Positions 33,046-42,168 of a DNA stretch of 64,000 bases are shown in pieces; the stretch's first letter is position 1; every line of letters begins with the position of its first letter. The notes beneath the pieces were generated by a model. It saw only the letters and a program-made list of their open reading frames with translations, was not told where the DNA came from and searched no databases. This DNA comes from Pseudomonadota bacterium. Its GTDB lineage: Bacteria > Desulfobacterota > Binatia > UBA1149. The stretch spans positions 7,506 to 71,505 of the forward strand of contig JACNKC010000068.1 in assembly GCA_014382245.1 (NCBI GenBank). Direction: 5' to 3'. The position numbers and the translations under genes are program-made.

Positions 33046-35241
33046 TTGCACGACGAATACGCCCAGCACCACGACAGCAGCAAGGCGGCCTTCGCGCTTG
33101 CCTGCGCCCTGCAACTCGCCCTGCCCTGCGCGGGCGTCGTCCGTGCCCAGCCACCGCTGGTAACCATAACCCGCACTGACAATCCACCCGTAATAGACGG
33201 CCACCTGGACGACGCCACGTGGCAGGACGCCGCCGTCATCGACAGCTTCCGACAGGTTGAGCCGGTCGAGGGTGCTGATCCCAGCGAGCGCACGGTGGCC
33301 TACCTCGCCTACGATGGCGACAACATCTACATAGGCGTGCGCTGCTTCGACAGCGAGCCGGAAAAGATAGTCGCGCACCAGCTGGTCAAAGACTCCTTCC
33401 TGCTGAGCGAGGCGCGCATAAACGTGATGCTCGACACCCTGTTCGATCGACGCAACGCCTACCTGTTCCAGGTCACTCCCCTCGGCACCAGCAGCGAGGG
33501 ACGGGCCGAAAACCAGACCACTTACCGGCACGAGTGGGACGCGATCTGGTCGGCAGCCTCGATCATTGACGAGCACGGCTGGTCGACCGAAATGGCGATT
33601 CCTTTCAAGAGCGTGAGCATGGACGCCGACTCGACACGCTGGGGCCTCGAAATCGAACGCCACATCCGCCGCCGCAAAGAGAAAATAAAGTGGGGTTCAA
33701 TCTCGCAGTCCTACAGCATCACCGACCCCGCCAATTACGGAACCATGGAGGGACTGGAGGGAATACAGCAGGGATTGGGCCTGGACATACAGCCCTCGCT
33801 GGCGATGAGCAGCCGCTGGAACGCGGCGGCCGACGATGCCGACCTGGCCATGGAGCCCTCGGTCGACGTGTTTTACCGGGTGACGCCTTCAATGACGGCT
33901 GCGTTCACGGCCAACACTGATTTTTCCGACGCCGATGTCGACCTGAGGCAAACCAACCTGACGCGCTTCTCATTGTTCTTTCCCGAGACCAGGGATTTCT
34001 TTATCGAGGACGCAGGGGTCTTCGAGTTCGGAGGCCTCAAGCAGAACGGTACGCCGTTTTTCTCCCGCCGAATCGGACTTGACGCCGACGCCCAGCCGGT
34101 CGACCTTGTTGTCGGTGGCAAGCTCGCCGGTCACGTGGGGCCCTGGGACCTGGGCCTGCTCGACGTCATGGTAGGAGATTCGACGCAGGTCGACTCAAAA
34201 AACCTCACCGTGGCCCGGGCCACGCGCGACCTCGGCAGCAAATCGCGGGCCGGCTTCATTGCCACTCACGGCGACCCGTTGAGCGACGGCGACAACACGC
34301 TGGCGGGCCTGGACTACCGCTACCGCGACAGCCGTGTCGCCGGCGACCAGGTGCTTGTGGCCAGGGCCTGGGCCCAGAAAAGCTGGACCGACCCAGCGAC
34401 CGGCGAACCACCTGTCGGCGACAAGGAACTGGCCTGGGGCGTATCGGTTGATTGGCCCAACGATCGCTGGAACGCCGGGGCATCGGTTGCCGAACTGCAG
34501 GAAGACTTCCTGCCCGCGCTGGGTTTCGTCAACCGCACCGGCATTCGCGACTACCGGGCAAACCTCAGGTTTCGACACCGCCCTGGCAGCGGACCTGTTC
34601 GCCACGTCGACAGTGGATTCACGGCACGAACGGTGACCGACACCGGCGATAGGCTGGAAAGCGTACAAGTAGACGTTGACTATCTCGTCCTCAGCAACCA
34701 GGCCGGCGACAGGCTCAGCTTCGCGTGGTCGTTCCTGGAAGAGGACACCAGCGAGGACTTCGAAATAGTCGCGGGCACCATCATCCCGCCCGGTGACTAC
34801 CGCTACCAGCGGCCGGCGGTACGCCTCGACACCAGCCCAACGCGACCGGTGGCGGGCAAGCTTCACGTCAAGTGGGGTGAGTTCTATTCAGGGAACATGG
34901 TCAACACCGCAGCCGTGCTGGAATTGCGCCCCTCGCCGCATTTCTTCCTGTCCTGGGAACACCAGTACATAGACGCGCAGCTTCCCGAGGGCGACTTCAG
35001 CATCCACCTGTCACGACTCGGTTTCGACGTGAACCCGTCTACGCGGGTGAGTTGGCGCAACCTCGTTCAGTGGGACAACCAGGGCGACCAGCCGACGCTT
35101 AACAGCCGGTTGCTCTGGATACCCGAACCCGGGCGAGAGCTTTCGTTGGTGGCCAACCAGGCCTGGGACAAGTCGGGCAGTTCGTTCACAACAACGACAG
35201 CCGACTACACGCTTCGCCTGTCGTGGACCCAGCGTTACTGA
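33046..35241 (+). CDS. DUF5916 outer-membrane protein with N-terminal CBM9-like domain
   Basis: A 731-residue secreted protein, TTG start at 33046 with a hydrophobic leader ending VRAQ. The first part is a carbohydrate-binding family 9-like domain (PPVIDGHLDDATWQDAAVIDSFRQVEP, VAYLAYDGDNIYIGVRCFD, EMAIPFKSV). After residue ~220 the DUF5916 region begins (YGTMEGLEGIQQGLGLDIQPSLA) and continues as alternating strands ending in an aromatic-terminated C-terminus (LRLSWTQRY), the pattern of an outer-membrane barrel. SLFFPETRDFFIEDAGVFEFGG is a DUF5916 hallmark. The role is unknown; a sugar- or lipid-related surface function is suggested by the CBM-like part. No operon partner; 73 bases after menE. 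Confidence 0.85.
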   Translation: MHDEYAQHHDSSKAAFALACALQLALPCAGVVRAQPPLVTITRTDNPPVIDGHLDDATWQDAAVIDSFRQVEPVEGADPSERTVAYLAYDGDNIYIGVRCFDSEPEKIVAHQLVKDSFLLSEARINVMLDTLFDRRNAYLFQVTPLGTSSEGRAENQTTYRHEWDAIWSAASIIDEHGWSTEMAIPFKSVSMDADSTRWGLEIERHIRRRKEKIKWGSISQSYSITDPANYGTMEGLEGIQQGLGLDIQPSLAMSSRWNAAADDADLAMEPSVDVFYRVTPSMTAAFTANTDFSDADVDLRQTNLTRFSLFFPETRDFFIEDAGVFEFGGLKQNGTPFFSRRIGLDADAQPVDLVVGGKLAGHVGPWDLGLLDVMVGDSTQVDSKNLTVARATRDLGSKSRAGFIATHGDPLSDGDNTLAGLDYRYRDSRVAGDQVLVARAWAQKSWTDPATGEPPVGDKELAWGVSVDWPNDRWNAGASVAELQEDFLPALGFVNRTGIRDYRANLRFRHRPGSGPVRHVDSGFTARTVTDTGDRLESVQVDVDYLVLSNQAGDRLSFAWSFLEEDTSEDFEIVAGTIIPPGDYRYQRPAVRLDTSPTRPVAGKLHVKWGEFYSGNMVNTAAVLELRPSPHFFLSWEHQYIDAQLPEGDFSIHLSRLGFDVNPSTRVSWRNLVQWDNQGDQPTLNSRLLWIPEPGRELSLVANQAWDKSGSSFTTTTADYTLRLSWTQRY

Positions 35242-35598
35242 TCCCGCCGGAGCAGCTCCCAAGTAAAACCGGTATTGACCCGCCACCTCCAATCACCCGC
35301 CCGTGAAGAGCCGGGCCTTGCCATTTGCCCGGGAAAATCCAATATCTTGTACCGTCGCCGGCACACGCTGACGTAACCCCATGTCATCGACAAAGAAAAA
35401 AAACGCCCGGCCGGTGCCGGCCATGAAACCGCCCCGGCGGCCGGGGATGCACAAACACTGCCTGGCACGCGCGAATGCTCGATGACCGACCAGCACGAGT
35501 TCGCCTCGCTGCCGGGCGACCGGGGATCACCCGGCTGAACGATCGTGCCCGCGCTAGCCGATATGGAAAATAATCCCGCGGGCGTGGTCGGCTGAAAC
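35242..35598. other. Gene-free stretch with possible frameshifted micro-ORF
   Basis: No convincing gene. ATG 35381 opens a 34-codon basic peptide (MSSTKKKNARPVP...). It contains an eight-A run at 35396-35403; a one-base slip there would give a different 50-residue low-complexity peptide ending near 35538. Neither has a family match. The stretch otherwise holds the presumed promoter region of the membrane protein gene at 35599. Confidence 0.35.
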
Positions 35599-35991
35599 AT
35601 GGTTACACGCACGATCCGTTGGCTGCTCTTCTGCGTTTTCGTTCTTACCGTCCCGCTGCCAATGCTGGGGCCCTGGGAGGTGCTGGCGCCAACGGCGCGC
35701 TACCTGCTGCTTGCCGTGGTAACCGCTGCCGTGATGGCGGTAGAAGGAGCGGCCGGGCCGGTGCCGCTTATCTTCACGCTGTTCGCCGGCCACGCGCTGC
35801 TGTACCTCTTGCTGTCGTGGTTGGCAGCCCGGCTGTGCACACGGCTGGTCAACCGCCTGCCCGCACACGCGCGTACGGGTGTTGTCGTGGCCGCCTGTGC
35901 CGCCCTGCTGCTGATCGCGCTGATGTTTGACCTTTACATCACCCCCTTCGGCGGCCTGCCCCACTCCAACCTGCTGGGCTTGCTGTCATGA
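35599..35991 (+). CDS. Small membrane protein, function unknown
   Basis: A 130-residue protein with four predicted membrane helices (about 8-26, 33-52, 57-80 and 94-116) and a short C-terminal tail, FGGLPHSNLLGLLS. I do not recognise a family. Its stop overlaps the following DUF3604 gene by 4 bases (ATGA), so the two are co-translated. The small polytopic protein could anchor or assist the secreted DUF3604 product, but this is context only. Confidence 0.6.
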   Translation: MVTRTIRWLLFCVFVLTVPLPMLGPWEVLAPTARYLLLAVVTAAVMAVEGAAGPVPLIFTLFAGHALLYLLLSWLAARLCTRLVNRLPAHARTGVVVAACAALLLIALMFDLYITPFGGLPHSNLLGLLS

Positions 35992-37919
35992 AGCGCGTCG
36001 TCCTGGCGCTGTTATTGCCGGCACTGTTAATGCCGGCGCTGTTGCTGCCGACCCCACACGCGACGGCGAGCGAGGCTCCCTTCGAGCGCAGTGAGCAGCG
36101 CTCACCCTGCACCGACTACGATCCCCTTCGCCGCGCGTTCTTCGGCGACACGCACGTCCACACCGCCCTGTCGTTTGACGCCTGGGGCCAGGGAACCATG
36201 GCCGGACCGGGCGACGCCTACCGTTTTGCCAGGGGCGAAGCCCTCGGCATACAGCCTTACAGCAGCGACGGCCTCCCCTCGCGCAGCATACAACCCCGAC
36301 GGCCGCTGGATTTTGCCATCGTCACAGACCACAGCGACCTGCTGGGCGAAACCCGTATCTGCGATGATCCATCGCAGGAAGGACACGACTCACTGGTGTG
36401 CCGGGTGGTGCGCAGGTTTCCCAAGCTGGGCTACATTCTTGTCAACGGCCACGTCTACAGCAGCGAGTTGCCCTCGCGTTACTCGTTCTGCGGTAGCGGC
36501 GGCGCAGTGTGCCTGCGGGCGGCGCTTGGTCCCTGGCAGGAAATCCAGCAGGCAGCCGAAGCCCACTACGACCGCAGTTCGGCCTGCGGCTTCACGACCT
36601 TCGTGGGCTACGAGTGGACCGGCATGCCGGGGGGCCGCAACATCCACCGTAATGTCATCTTCCGCAACGCCACCGCCCAGCGCTTTCCGACCACCTACAT
36701 AGAAACACCCACCCAGGAGGGCCTGTGGCAGGCCCTGGACCAGGAATGCCTGCAGGCGGGCAACGGCTGCGACGTGCTGGCCATTCCCCACAACTCCAAC
36801 GTGAGCGCGGGTTCGATGTTCACCGTCAGCAGCGCGGACGGTGAACCAATTTCGGCCGAGGACGCGGCCATGCGCGCGCGCCTGGAAACCCTGGTCGAGG
36901 TCACCCAGCACAAGGGCGACAGCGAATGCCGCCCTGGCGCCGAGGACGAGCTGTGCGCTTACGAAACCCTCCCCTACCCCCGCATGGCCGACATGGCCCA
37001 CGTCAACAGTGAGCCCGGCCAGCTGCCGCCGCTCATGTACACACGCGAAGTGCTGGCCGAGGGACTGCTGCAGCAGGCGCGACTGGGCATCAACCCTTTC
37101 AAGTTTGGTCTTATAGGCTCAACCGACACCCACCTCGCCGCCCCCGGCTTGGTCGCCGAAGATAGCTTTATCGGGCACGCGGCGGGAACCGTTGATTCGC
37201 GCCTACAGGTGCCGGCCTTTCCCGACCGCGCCGAATTCAATCCCGGCGGGCTGGCCGTCCTCTGGGCTGAAGAAAACTCGCGCGACGCGCTGTTCGCCGC
37301 CATGCGCCGCCGCGAGGTCTACGGCACAAGCGGGCCGCGCATGACGGTGCGAATGTTTGCCGGCTGGGATTATCCCGACGACCTGTGCTCGGGCGACGAC
37401 TTCGTTGAAAAAGGCTACGCCGGTGGCGTGCCCATGGGTGGCGATCTTCCCGCGGCCCGCGGCCCGGGCGCCCCGAAACTGGCGTTGTGGGCGCTTCGCG
37501 ATCCCGCCGGCAAGCAGTCGCCCAGCCACCCGCTCGAACGGATACAGATCGTAAAGGGCTACCTCGACAATGGCCGCAGCGTGGAGAAAGTCTACGACGT
37601 GGCGGGCGAACCTGCTGACCCCGACGCTCTCGATCTTTCCACCTGCACTACCCGGGCGCGCGGTTCCGACCAGCTGTGCACGGTGTGGAGCGACCCCGAC
37701 TTTGACCCCGACGCGCCGGCCTTCTACTACGCGCGCGTGCTCGAGGTACCGAGCTGCCGCTGGAACAGCTACCTGTGCAACCGAGCGGGTGTGGATTGCG
37801 ACGACCCGGGTTCGGTGCCCGGTGAGTTGGCCACCTGCTGCGACACGGGCATCGCCCGCTCCATACGCGAGCGCGCGTGGACCTCGCCGGTGTGGTACAC
37901 GCCCGCGGGGCAGCGCTGA
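35988..37919 (+). CDS. DUF3604 family secreted putative metal-dependent hydrolase
   Basis: A 643-residue protein with a signal peptide (residues 1-27, ending ATASEA). The PHP-like metal-binding start FFGDTHVHTALSFDA, DFAIVTDHSDLLGE, LAIPHNSNVSAG and IGSTDTHLAAPGLV supply His/Asp ligands, as in DUF3604 proteins. The middle region includes VGYEWTGMPGGRNIHRNVIFRN, also a family hallmark. The C-terminal part is Cys-rich (STCTTRARGSDQLC, RWNSYLCNRAGVDCDD, ATCCDTG) and may carry disulphides. The reaction is unknown in the family; phosphoesterase-type activity is suggested by the PHP-like motifs. It is probably periplasmic or lipid-anchored outside. It overlaps the preceding membrane protein gene. 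Confidence 0.85.
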   Translation: MKRVVLALLLPALLMPALLLPTPHATASEAPFERSEQRSPCTDYDPLRRAFFGDTHVHTALSFDAWGQGTMAGPGDAYRFARGEALGIQPYSSDGLPSRSIQPRRPLDFAIVTDHSDLLGETRICDDPSQEGHDSLVCRVVRRFPKLGYILVNGHVYSSELPSRYSFCGSGGAVCLRAALGPWQEIQQAAEAHYDRSSACGFTTFVGYEWTGMPGGRNIHRNVIFRNATAQRFPTTYIETPTQEGLWQALDQECLQAGNGCDVLAIPHNSNVSAGSMFTVSSADGEPISAEDAAMRARLETLVEVTQHKGDSECRPGAEDELCAYETLPYPRMADMAHVNSEPGQLPPLMYTREVLAEGLLQQARLGINPFKFGLIGSTDTHLAAPGLVAEDSFIGHAAGTVDSRLQVPAFPDRAEFNPGGLAVLWAEENSRDALFAAMRRREVYGTSGPRMTVRMFAGWDYPDDLCSGDDFVEKGYAGGVPMGGDLPAARGPGAPKLALWALRDPAGKQSPSHPLERIQIVKGYLDNGRSVEKVYDVAGEPADPDALDLSTCTTRARGSDQLCTVWSDPDFDPDAPAFYYARVLEVPSCRWNSYLCNRAGVDCDDPGSVPGELATCCDTGIARSIRERAWTSPVWYTPAGQR

Positions 37920-37994
37920 CCGACCATGGGTAGCGGCATGAACGCCTGGAGCTATCGCGCCGCTAACAGTGCCGCGGCCCCGGCGCTCACGCTG

Positions 37995-39935
37995 TCAGCG
38001 TAGTTCGTAGTCAGAGAAGTCCGGCTGCATGGTCCAGCGCCAGTAGTCCAGCAACAGCCACGGTGAGGTCGTGGTCACCCTGCCACGGCTGTTCTTGTAC
38101 CAGCTGTTCATACCCGGGTGCGCCCATACCTTGCGCTCGTGTTCGGCGTCAAAGCGGGCCACGTAGTCGTCGTGTACCTCGCGCCTCACGTCCATGGTCG
38201 ACAACCCTTTCTCGACCATCTCCCTGACACATCCCATGATGTAGCGTACCTGGCACTCGGAGTGAAAAATGATGCTGCCGGCGTGGGCCAGGTTGGTGCC
38301 AGGGCCGTAGAGGCAGAACATGTTCGGGAAACCCGGGACCGTGATGCCGAGATAAGCCGACGGGTCGTCACCCCAGGCCTCGGACAAGTGCACGCCGTCG
38401 CGACCGACTATATCCATTGGCCACAGGAAGCGATTGGCGTGAAAGCCCGTGGCGAACACTATTACGTCGAGTTCGTGCTGGCTGCCGTCCTCGCACTCGA
38501 TGCCCGTGGCCGTAACCCGCTTTATGCCGTCGGTCACCAGGTCGACGTTGTCTTGCTTGAGGGCTGCAAACCAGCTGCCGTTGTCCTGCAACATGCGCTT
38601 ACCGAAAGGAGGATAGTCGGGGATGACCTTGGCCAGGAGTTCCGGGTCCTCTCCAACCTGGCCGCGTATGTACTCGGTGAACACCTCGCGCAGCATGTCG
38701 TTGGACTCGCTCACCGAGCGTTCCGGGTGTTCCCACTCGGGGTCCACGACCAGCATCGGCATAAGTCCGTCCGATCCGGGCCAGAACAACAGGAAGCGGT
38801 ACCAGCGACCGTAGAAAGGCACGTGCCTGAGCAACCACTTCTTGCCCTCGCTGGTCTCGCTATGATAGTCGGCGTTCCAGGTCATCCAGCAGGGTGATCG
38901 CTGAAAAACCTCCAGCTTACCCGCGACCCTGGCCAGTTCGGGGACCAGTTGAAGACTGCTCGCGCCGGTGCCTACCACGGCAACGCGCTTGCCCTCCAGC
39001 TCGACGTCGTGTTGCCAGCGGGCCGAGTGAAAGCCGAGGCCCTCGAAGTCTTCAAGGCCCGGCAGCTCCGGAATCCTGGGGCGGCTCAGCTGACCCACTG
39101 CGCTTACGATGACGGCTGCCTCCAGTTGCTCTTCGCCGCCGTCTGCCCCGCGCAAGCTCACCCGCCAGCGGCCGGTATCTTCGTCGAAGACCGCGCGGGT
39201 CACCTCGGTGCTGAACCGCACGTTCTCGCGCAGGCCATGGCGGTCGGTAAATTGCTCGAAGTAATCGAGCAATTCATCACGCTCGGCGAAGTAACGTGTC
39301 CACTCGCTGTTGGGCTCGAACGAGTAACAGTAAAAGTGGTTGGCTATGTCGACACGGCAGCCGGGATAGCTGTTCTCCAGCCAGGTGCCACCCACGGTGG
39401 CGTTCTTCTCGACCACCGTGAACGGGATACCGGCCTCCTGCAGCCTGTACGCGGTAAGCAAGCCCGACATGCCCGCGCCTATAACCAGCACGGGGAAGTT
39501 GCGCTTGGCCTCGTCGCTGACTGGCTGCGACCACTCCACGCGTCGCGGGTCGCCGCCGTCCAGGGCCAGCTCCTCGGTCATCATCGGCACGTAGTCCGCC
39601 GACACCTGCTCGCCCACCACCAGGTTCATCATCTCGTGAATGGTCTCCGTCGAAGGCGACGACGGCAGCGTACAACCCCTGTCACGATACGCTCGCAGGG
39701 CGTCGAGGGCGGCGGACCTGATGCGACTCTTGTCCTCGTCGCTCATAAAGCCCTGCAGTTCACCCATGATGACCTGCCCCGGCCTGGCCAGTCCCTCGAG
39801 CGCGTGCACGCCGCCCTCCAGGTGCACGATGGACATCAGGATGGCGGGAATACTGGCGCTGGCCAGCGCCTCGGCGATGAACTCGTCGCTCTCGGTGATG
39901 GGGTCCACCGGCTGTTGATGGATTCTATCGGCCAT
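37995..39935 (-). CDS. Baeyer-Villiger monooxygenase with HAPMO-like N-terminal extension
   Basis: A 646-residue flavoprotein. Residues ~1-145 form an extra helical domain (LASASIPAILMSIVHLEGG, GFMSDEDKSRIRSAALDAL) like the extension of 4-hydroxyacetophenone monooxygenase. The FAD site is VLVIGAGMSGLLTAYRLQEAG, NATVGGTWLENSYPGCRVD is the flavoprotein monooxygenase loop, the BVMO fingerprint is FEGLGFHSARW, and VAVVGTGASSLQLVPEL binds NADPH. DVIVFATGFHANRFLW completes the fold. It inserts one oxygen atom next to a ketone; aryl-ketone or steroid substrates are possible. The gene is convergent with DUF3604 and 40 bases downstream of sodC on the same strand. Confidence 0.9.
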   Translation of the reverse strand: MADRIHQQPVDPITESDEFIAEALASASIPAILMSIVHLEGGVHALEGLARPGQVIMGELQGFMSDEDKSRIRSAALDALRAYRDRGCTLPSSPSTETIHEMMNLVVGEQVSADYVPMMTEELALDGGDPRRVEWSQPVSDEAKRNFPVLVIGAGMSGLLTAYRLQEAGIPFTVVEKNATVGGTWLENSYPGCRVDIANHFYCYSFEPNSEWTRYFAERDELLDYFEQFTDRHGLRENVRFSTEVTRAVFDEDTGRWRVSLRGADGGEEQLEAAVIVSAVGQLSRPRIPELPGLEDFEGLGFHSARWQHDVELEGKRVAVVGTGASSLQLVPELARVAGKLEVFQRSPCWMTWNADYHSETSEGKKWLLRHVPFYGRWYRFLLFWPGSDGLMPMLVVDPEWEHPERSVSESNDMLREVFTEYIRGQVGEDPELLAKVIPDYPPFGKRMLQDNGSWFAALKQDNVDLVTDGIKRVTATGIECEDGSQHELDVIVFATGFHANRFLWPMDIVGRDGVHLSEAWGDDPSAYLGITVPGFPNMFCLYGPGTNLAHAGSIIFHSECQVRYIMGCVREMVEKGLSTMDVRREVHDDYVARFDAEHERKVWAHPGMNSWYKNSRGRVTTTSPWLLLDYWRWTMQPDFSDYELR

Positions 39936-39975
39936 GGATGTCCGTCGTGTCGCCAGGCTTGCCCGCCGCTTCTAT

Positions 39976-40563
39976 TCAGTCGGCCGCGGGCGCTGCTGTG
40001 CCTATTACCCCGCAGGCCACGCGCGCGCCGGCCGCGCCGGTGGGCTGGCTGGTAAGATCGTCGGCCCCGGCGTGAACAATTACTGCGCGCCCTACTATCG
40101 AATTGGCACCCGACAACGCGATGACGCTGTCCACGCGGTCGTAGGAAGCGTTACCTTCTGCATCGGCGCCGAGGTTGCCAAGGTCACCAACGTGCCGGCT
40201 CTCGGCCAGGGGACCGGCGTGGTCAACCGAGGCGGGATTGAAATGCCCCCCCGCCGACTTGCCGTCGCCCGAACTGCAATCGCCCCACTGGTGGATGTGA
40301 AAACCGTGTCCACCAGCGGTGAGGCCCGACAACTGGGCCTGCACCCTGACGCCGCCCTCTGCGGGCGTAAAGCTGACGCTGCCGGACGCGCTGTTGCCCT
40401 CGGTAGCCACGAGTGTGGCCAGCGCCGGGCCCTGCTGCGAAGCCGCCTGGTCGGCCGCCGCCAGCGACAGCAGCGGGGCTTCGACGCCCGGGGTCGCTGT
40501 AAAATCCAGTGTCGAAAATGCCGCCGCAAGCAGTACCACCGCTATCATCTTTGCTATATTCAC
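39976..40563 (-). CDS. sodC: Cu/Zn superoxide dismutase, periplasmic
   Basis: A 195-residue protein beginning at GTG 40563, chosen because AAGGAG lies six bases upstream; an earlier GTG at 40584 would start inside that ribosome-binding site. The leader (about 20 residues) targets it to the periplasm. Copper and zinc ligands are in HGFHIHQWGDCSS, SAGGHFNPASVDH and RHVGDLGN; the disulphide partner Cys is in ARVACGVIG. The active-site arginine region (SIVGRAVIVHAGADDL) is also in place. It detoxifies superoxide outside the cytoplasm. It lies between two Baeyer-Villiger monooxygenase genes, whose uncoupled turnover would produce reactive oxygen. Confidence 0.95.
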   Translation of the reverse strand: MNIAKMIAVVLLAAAFSTLDFTATPGVEAPLLSLAAADQAASQQGPALATLVATEGNSASGSVSFTPAEGGVRVQAQLSGLTAGGHGFHIHQWGDCSSGDGKSAGGHFNPASVDHAGPLAESRHVGDLGNLGADAEGNASYDRVDSVIALSGANSIVGRAVIVHAGADDLTSQPTGAAGARVACGVIGTAAPAAD

Positions 40564-40650
40564 CCTGTTCTCCTTCGTCGGCACTGAATGCAGGCCGGGC
40601 AGGCAGCTTGCCCCGCGCCTGCGCTAGCTGCAAGCTGTGGGGATAAAACC

Positions 40651-42144
40651 ATGACCAACGACAGCAACAACACTGACCGCGCCGACTACACGGTGGCCGT
40701 CATAGGCTCGGGATTTGGCGGCATCGGCACGGCCATCAAGCTCAAGCAGGCAGGAATCAACTCCTTTGTCATGATCGAGCGGGCCCATGAACCGGGTGGC
40801 ACCTGGCGGGACAATACTTACCCCGGCTGTGCCTGCGATGTGCCGGCCAACGCCTACTCGCTCTCCTCTGACCCCAACCCTGACTGGAAACACAAGTTTG
40901 CCCACGCCGACGAAATCCAGGCCTACCTGCTGCGCACCGTCGACAAGCACGGCCTCGGCGGACACCTGCGCCTTGAAACCGAGGTCAGCTCGGCGGTCTT
41001 TGATGACCAGCGCCAACAATGGGCGCTGCACCTGGATAACGGTGAACAGATCACTGCTCAGGTGGTGATCGCGGCCGTCGGCGGACTGGTCAACCCCGCG
41101 CCCCCCGACATCGAGGGCCTGGCCGACTTCGAGGGCCAGCTTTTTCACACCGCCCGCTGGAACCACGACTACGACCTCAGCGGCAAGCGCGTCGCGGTTA
41201 TCGGCACCGGCGCAAGCGCGGTGCAGGTGATTCCGGCCATAGCCCCCTCTGTTGAACACATGAGCGTCTTTCAGCGCACGCCCGCGTGGGTGGTGCCCAA
41301 GGGTGACCTCGTGGTAAGCGAAACAACCAAGCAACGCTTCCGGCGTTATCCGTTCATGCAGAAAGCCGTGCGGTGGTTCACCTTCTGCTTCAGCGAAGCC
41401 ATGGGGCCGATGATCGTGCTCGACTCACCGCGGCTGTCTGGTATAGCCGAACGCGCTTCGATCAGGCACCTCGAGCACTGCGTGTCCGACCCCGTACTCC
41501 GGGAAAAGCTCACCCCGCACTTTCAGTTCGGCTGCAAGCGCATGCTTATCTCCGATGATTTCTGGCCCTGCTTCGAACGCGGCAACGTCGAGCTGGTAAC
41601 CGACAGCATCACCCGGATAACTGCCAAGGGGCTTGTTACCCGCGATGCCGACGGTAACGAGCAATCCCACCCCGTTGACGCCCTGCTGCTCGCCACCGGT
41701 TTTGAGACCGGGCTTTCGTCGGCACCGTTTCCCATCACCGGGCGCGCGGGCAAGACGCTGGCCGACACCTGGAAGAACGGCGCGGTTGCCTACAAGGGAA
41801 TGGCGGTGTCGGGTTTCCCCAACTGGTTTACCATCATGGGTCCGAACACCGGCCCGGGCCACACCTCGGTGCTGGTCTTCACCGAGGCGCAGATCAGGTA
41901 CATCGTGCAGGCCGTGCGCAGGATCGCCAGCGGGCGAGCGCGCAGCTTCGAGGTAAAACAGCAGGTGCAGGACCGCTACAACGAGCGCATACAGGGGCGC
42001 ATGAAATACACGGCCTGGTCATCGGGCTGCAACAGCTGGTACCTGGGAGAAGACGGTAAGAACCGCGCCCTGTTTCCGGGCTTCGCCAGCGAGTACTACC
42101 TGCGCACGCGACGCTTCAAGCGCTCGGACTACACCGTCAGGTAG
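40651..42144 (+). CDS. Baeyer-Villiger monooxygenase / flavin-containing monooxygenase
   Basis: A 497-residue single-domain BVMO starting at MTNDSNNTDRADYTVAVIGSG (ATG 40651; the open frame to 40588 adds a non-conserved leader). FAD loop VIGSGFGGIGTAIKLKQAG, EPGGTWRDNTYPGCACDVPA, fingerprint FEGQLFHTARWNHD, and NADPH loop VAVIGTGASAVQVIPAIA are all intact, followed by DALLLATGFETG. It lacks the N-terminal extension of its neighbour at 38-39.9 kb. The C-terminal region (KYTAWSSGCNSWYLGEDGKN) is typical of the cyclohexanone/CPMO-like subgroup of mycobacterial enzymes. Cytoplasmic, NADPH-dependent. It is divergent from sodC. Confidence 0.92.
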   Translation: MTNDSNNTDRADYTVAVIGSGFGGIGTAIKLKQAGINSFVMIERAHEPGGTWRDNTYPGCACDVPANAYSLSSDPNPDWKHKFAHADEIQAYLLRTVDKHGLGGHLRLETEVSSAVFDDQRQQWALHLDNGEQITAQVVIAAVGGLVNPAPPDIEGLADFEGQLFHTARWNHDYDLSGKRVAVIGTGASAVQVIPAIAPSVEHMSVFQRTPAWVVPKGDLVVSETTKQRFRRYPFMQKAVRWFTFCFSEAMGPMIVLDSPRLSGIAERASIRHLEHCVSDPVLREKLTPHFQFGCKRMLISDDFWPCFERGNVELVTDSITRITAKGLVTRDADGNEQSHPVDALLLATGFETGLSSAPFPITGRAGKTLADTWKNGAVAYKGMAVSGFPNWFTIMGPNTGPGHTSVLVFTEAQIRYIVQAVRRIASGRARSFEVKQQVQDRYNERIQGRMKYTAWSSGCNSWYLGEDGKNRALFPGFASEYYLRTRRFKRSDYTVR

Positions 42145-42168
42145 TCTGCCGCCCGGCGGGCAGCTGGC

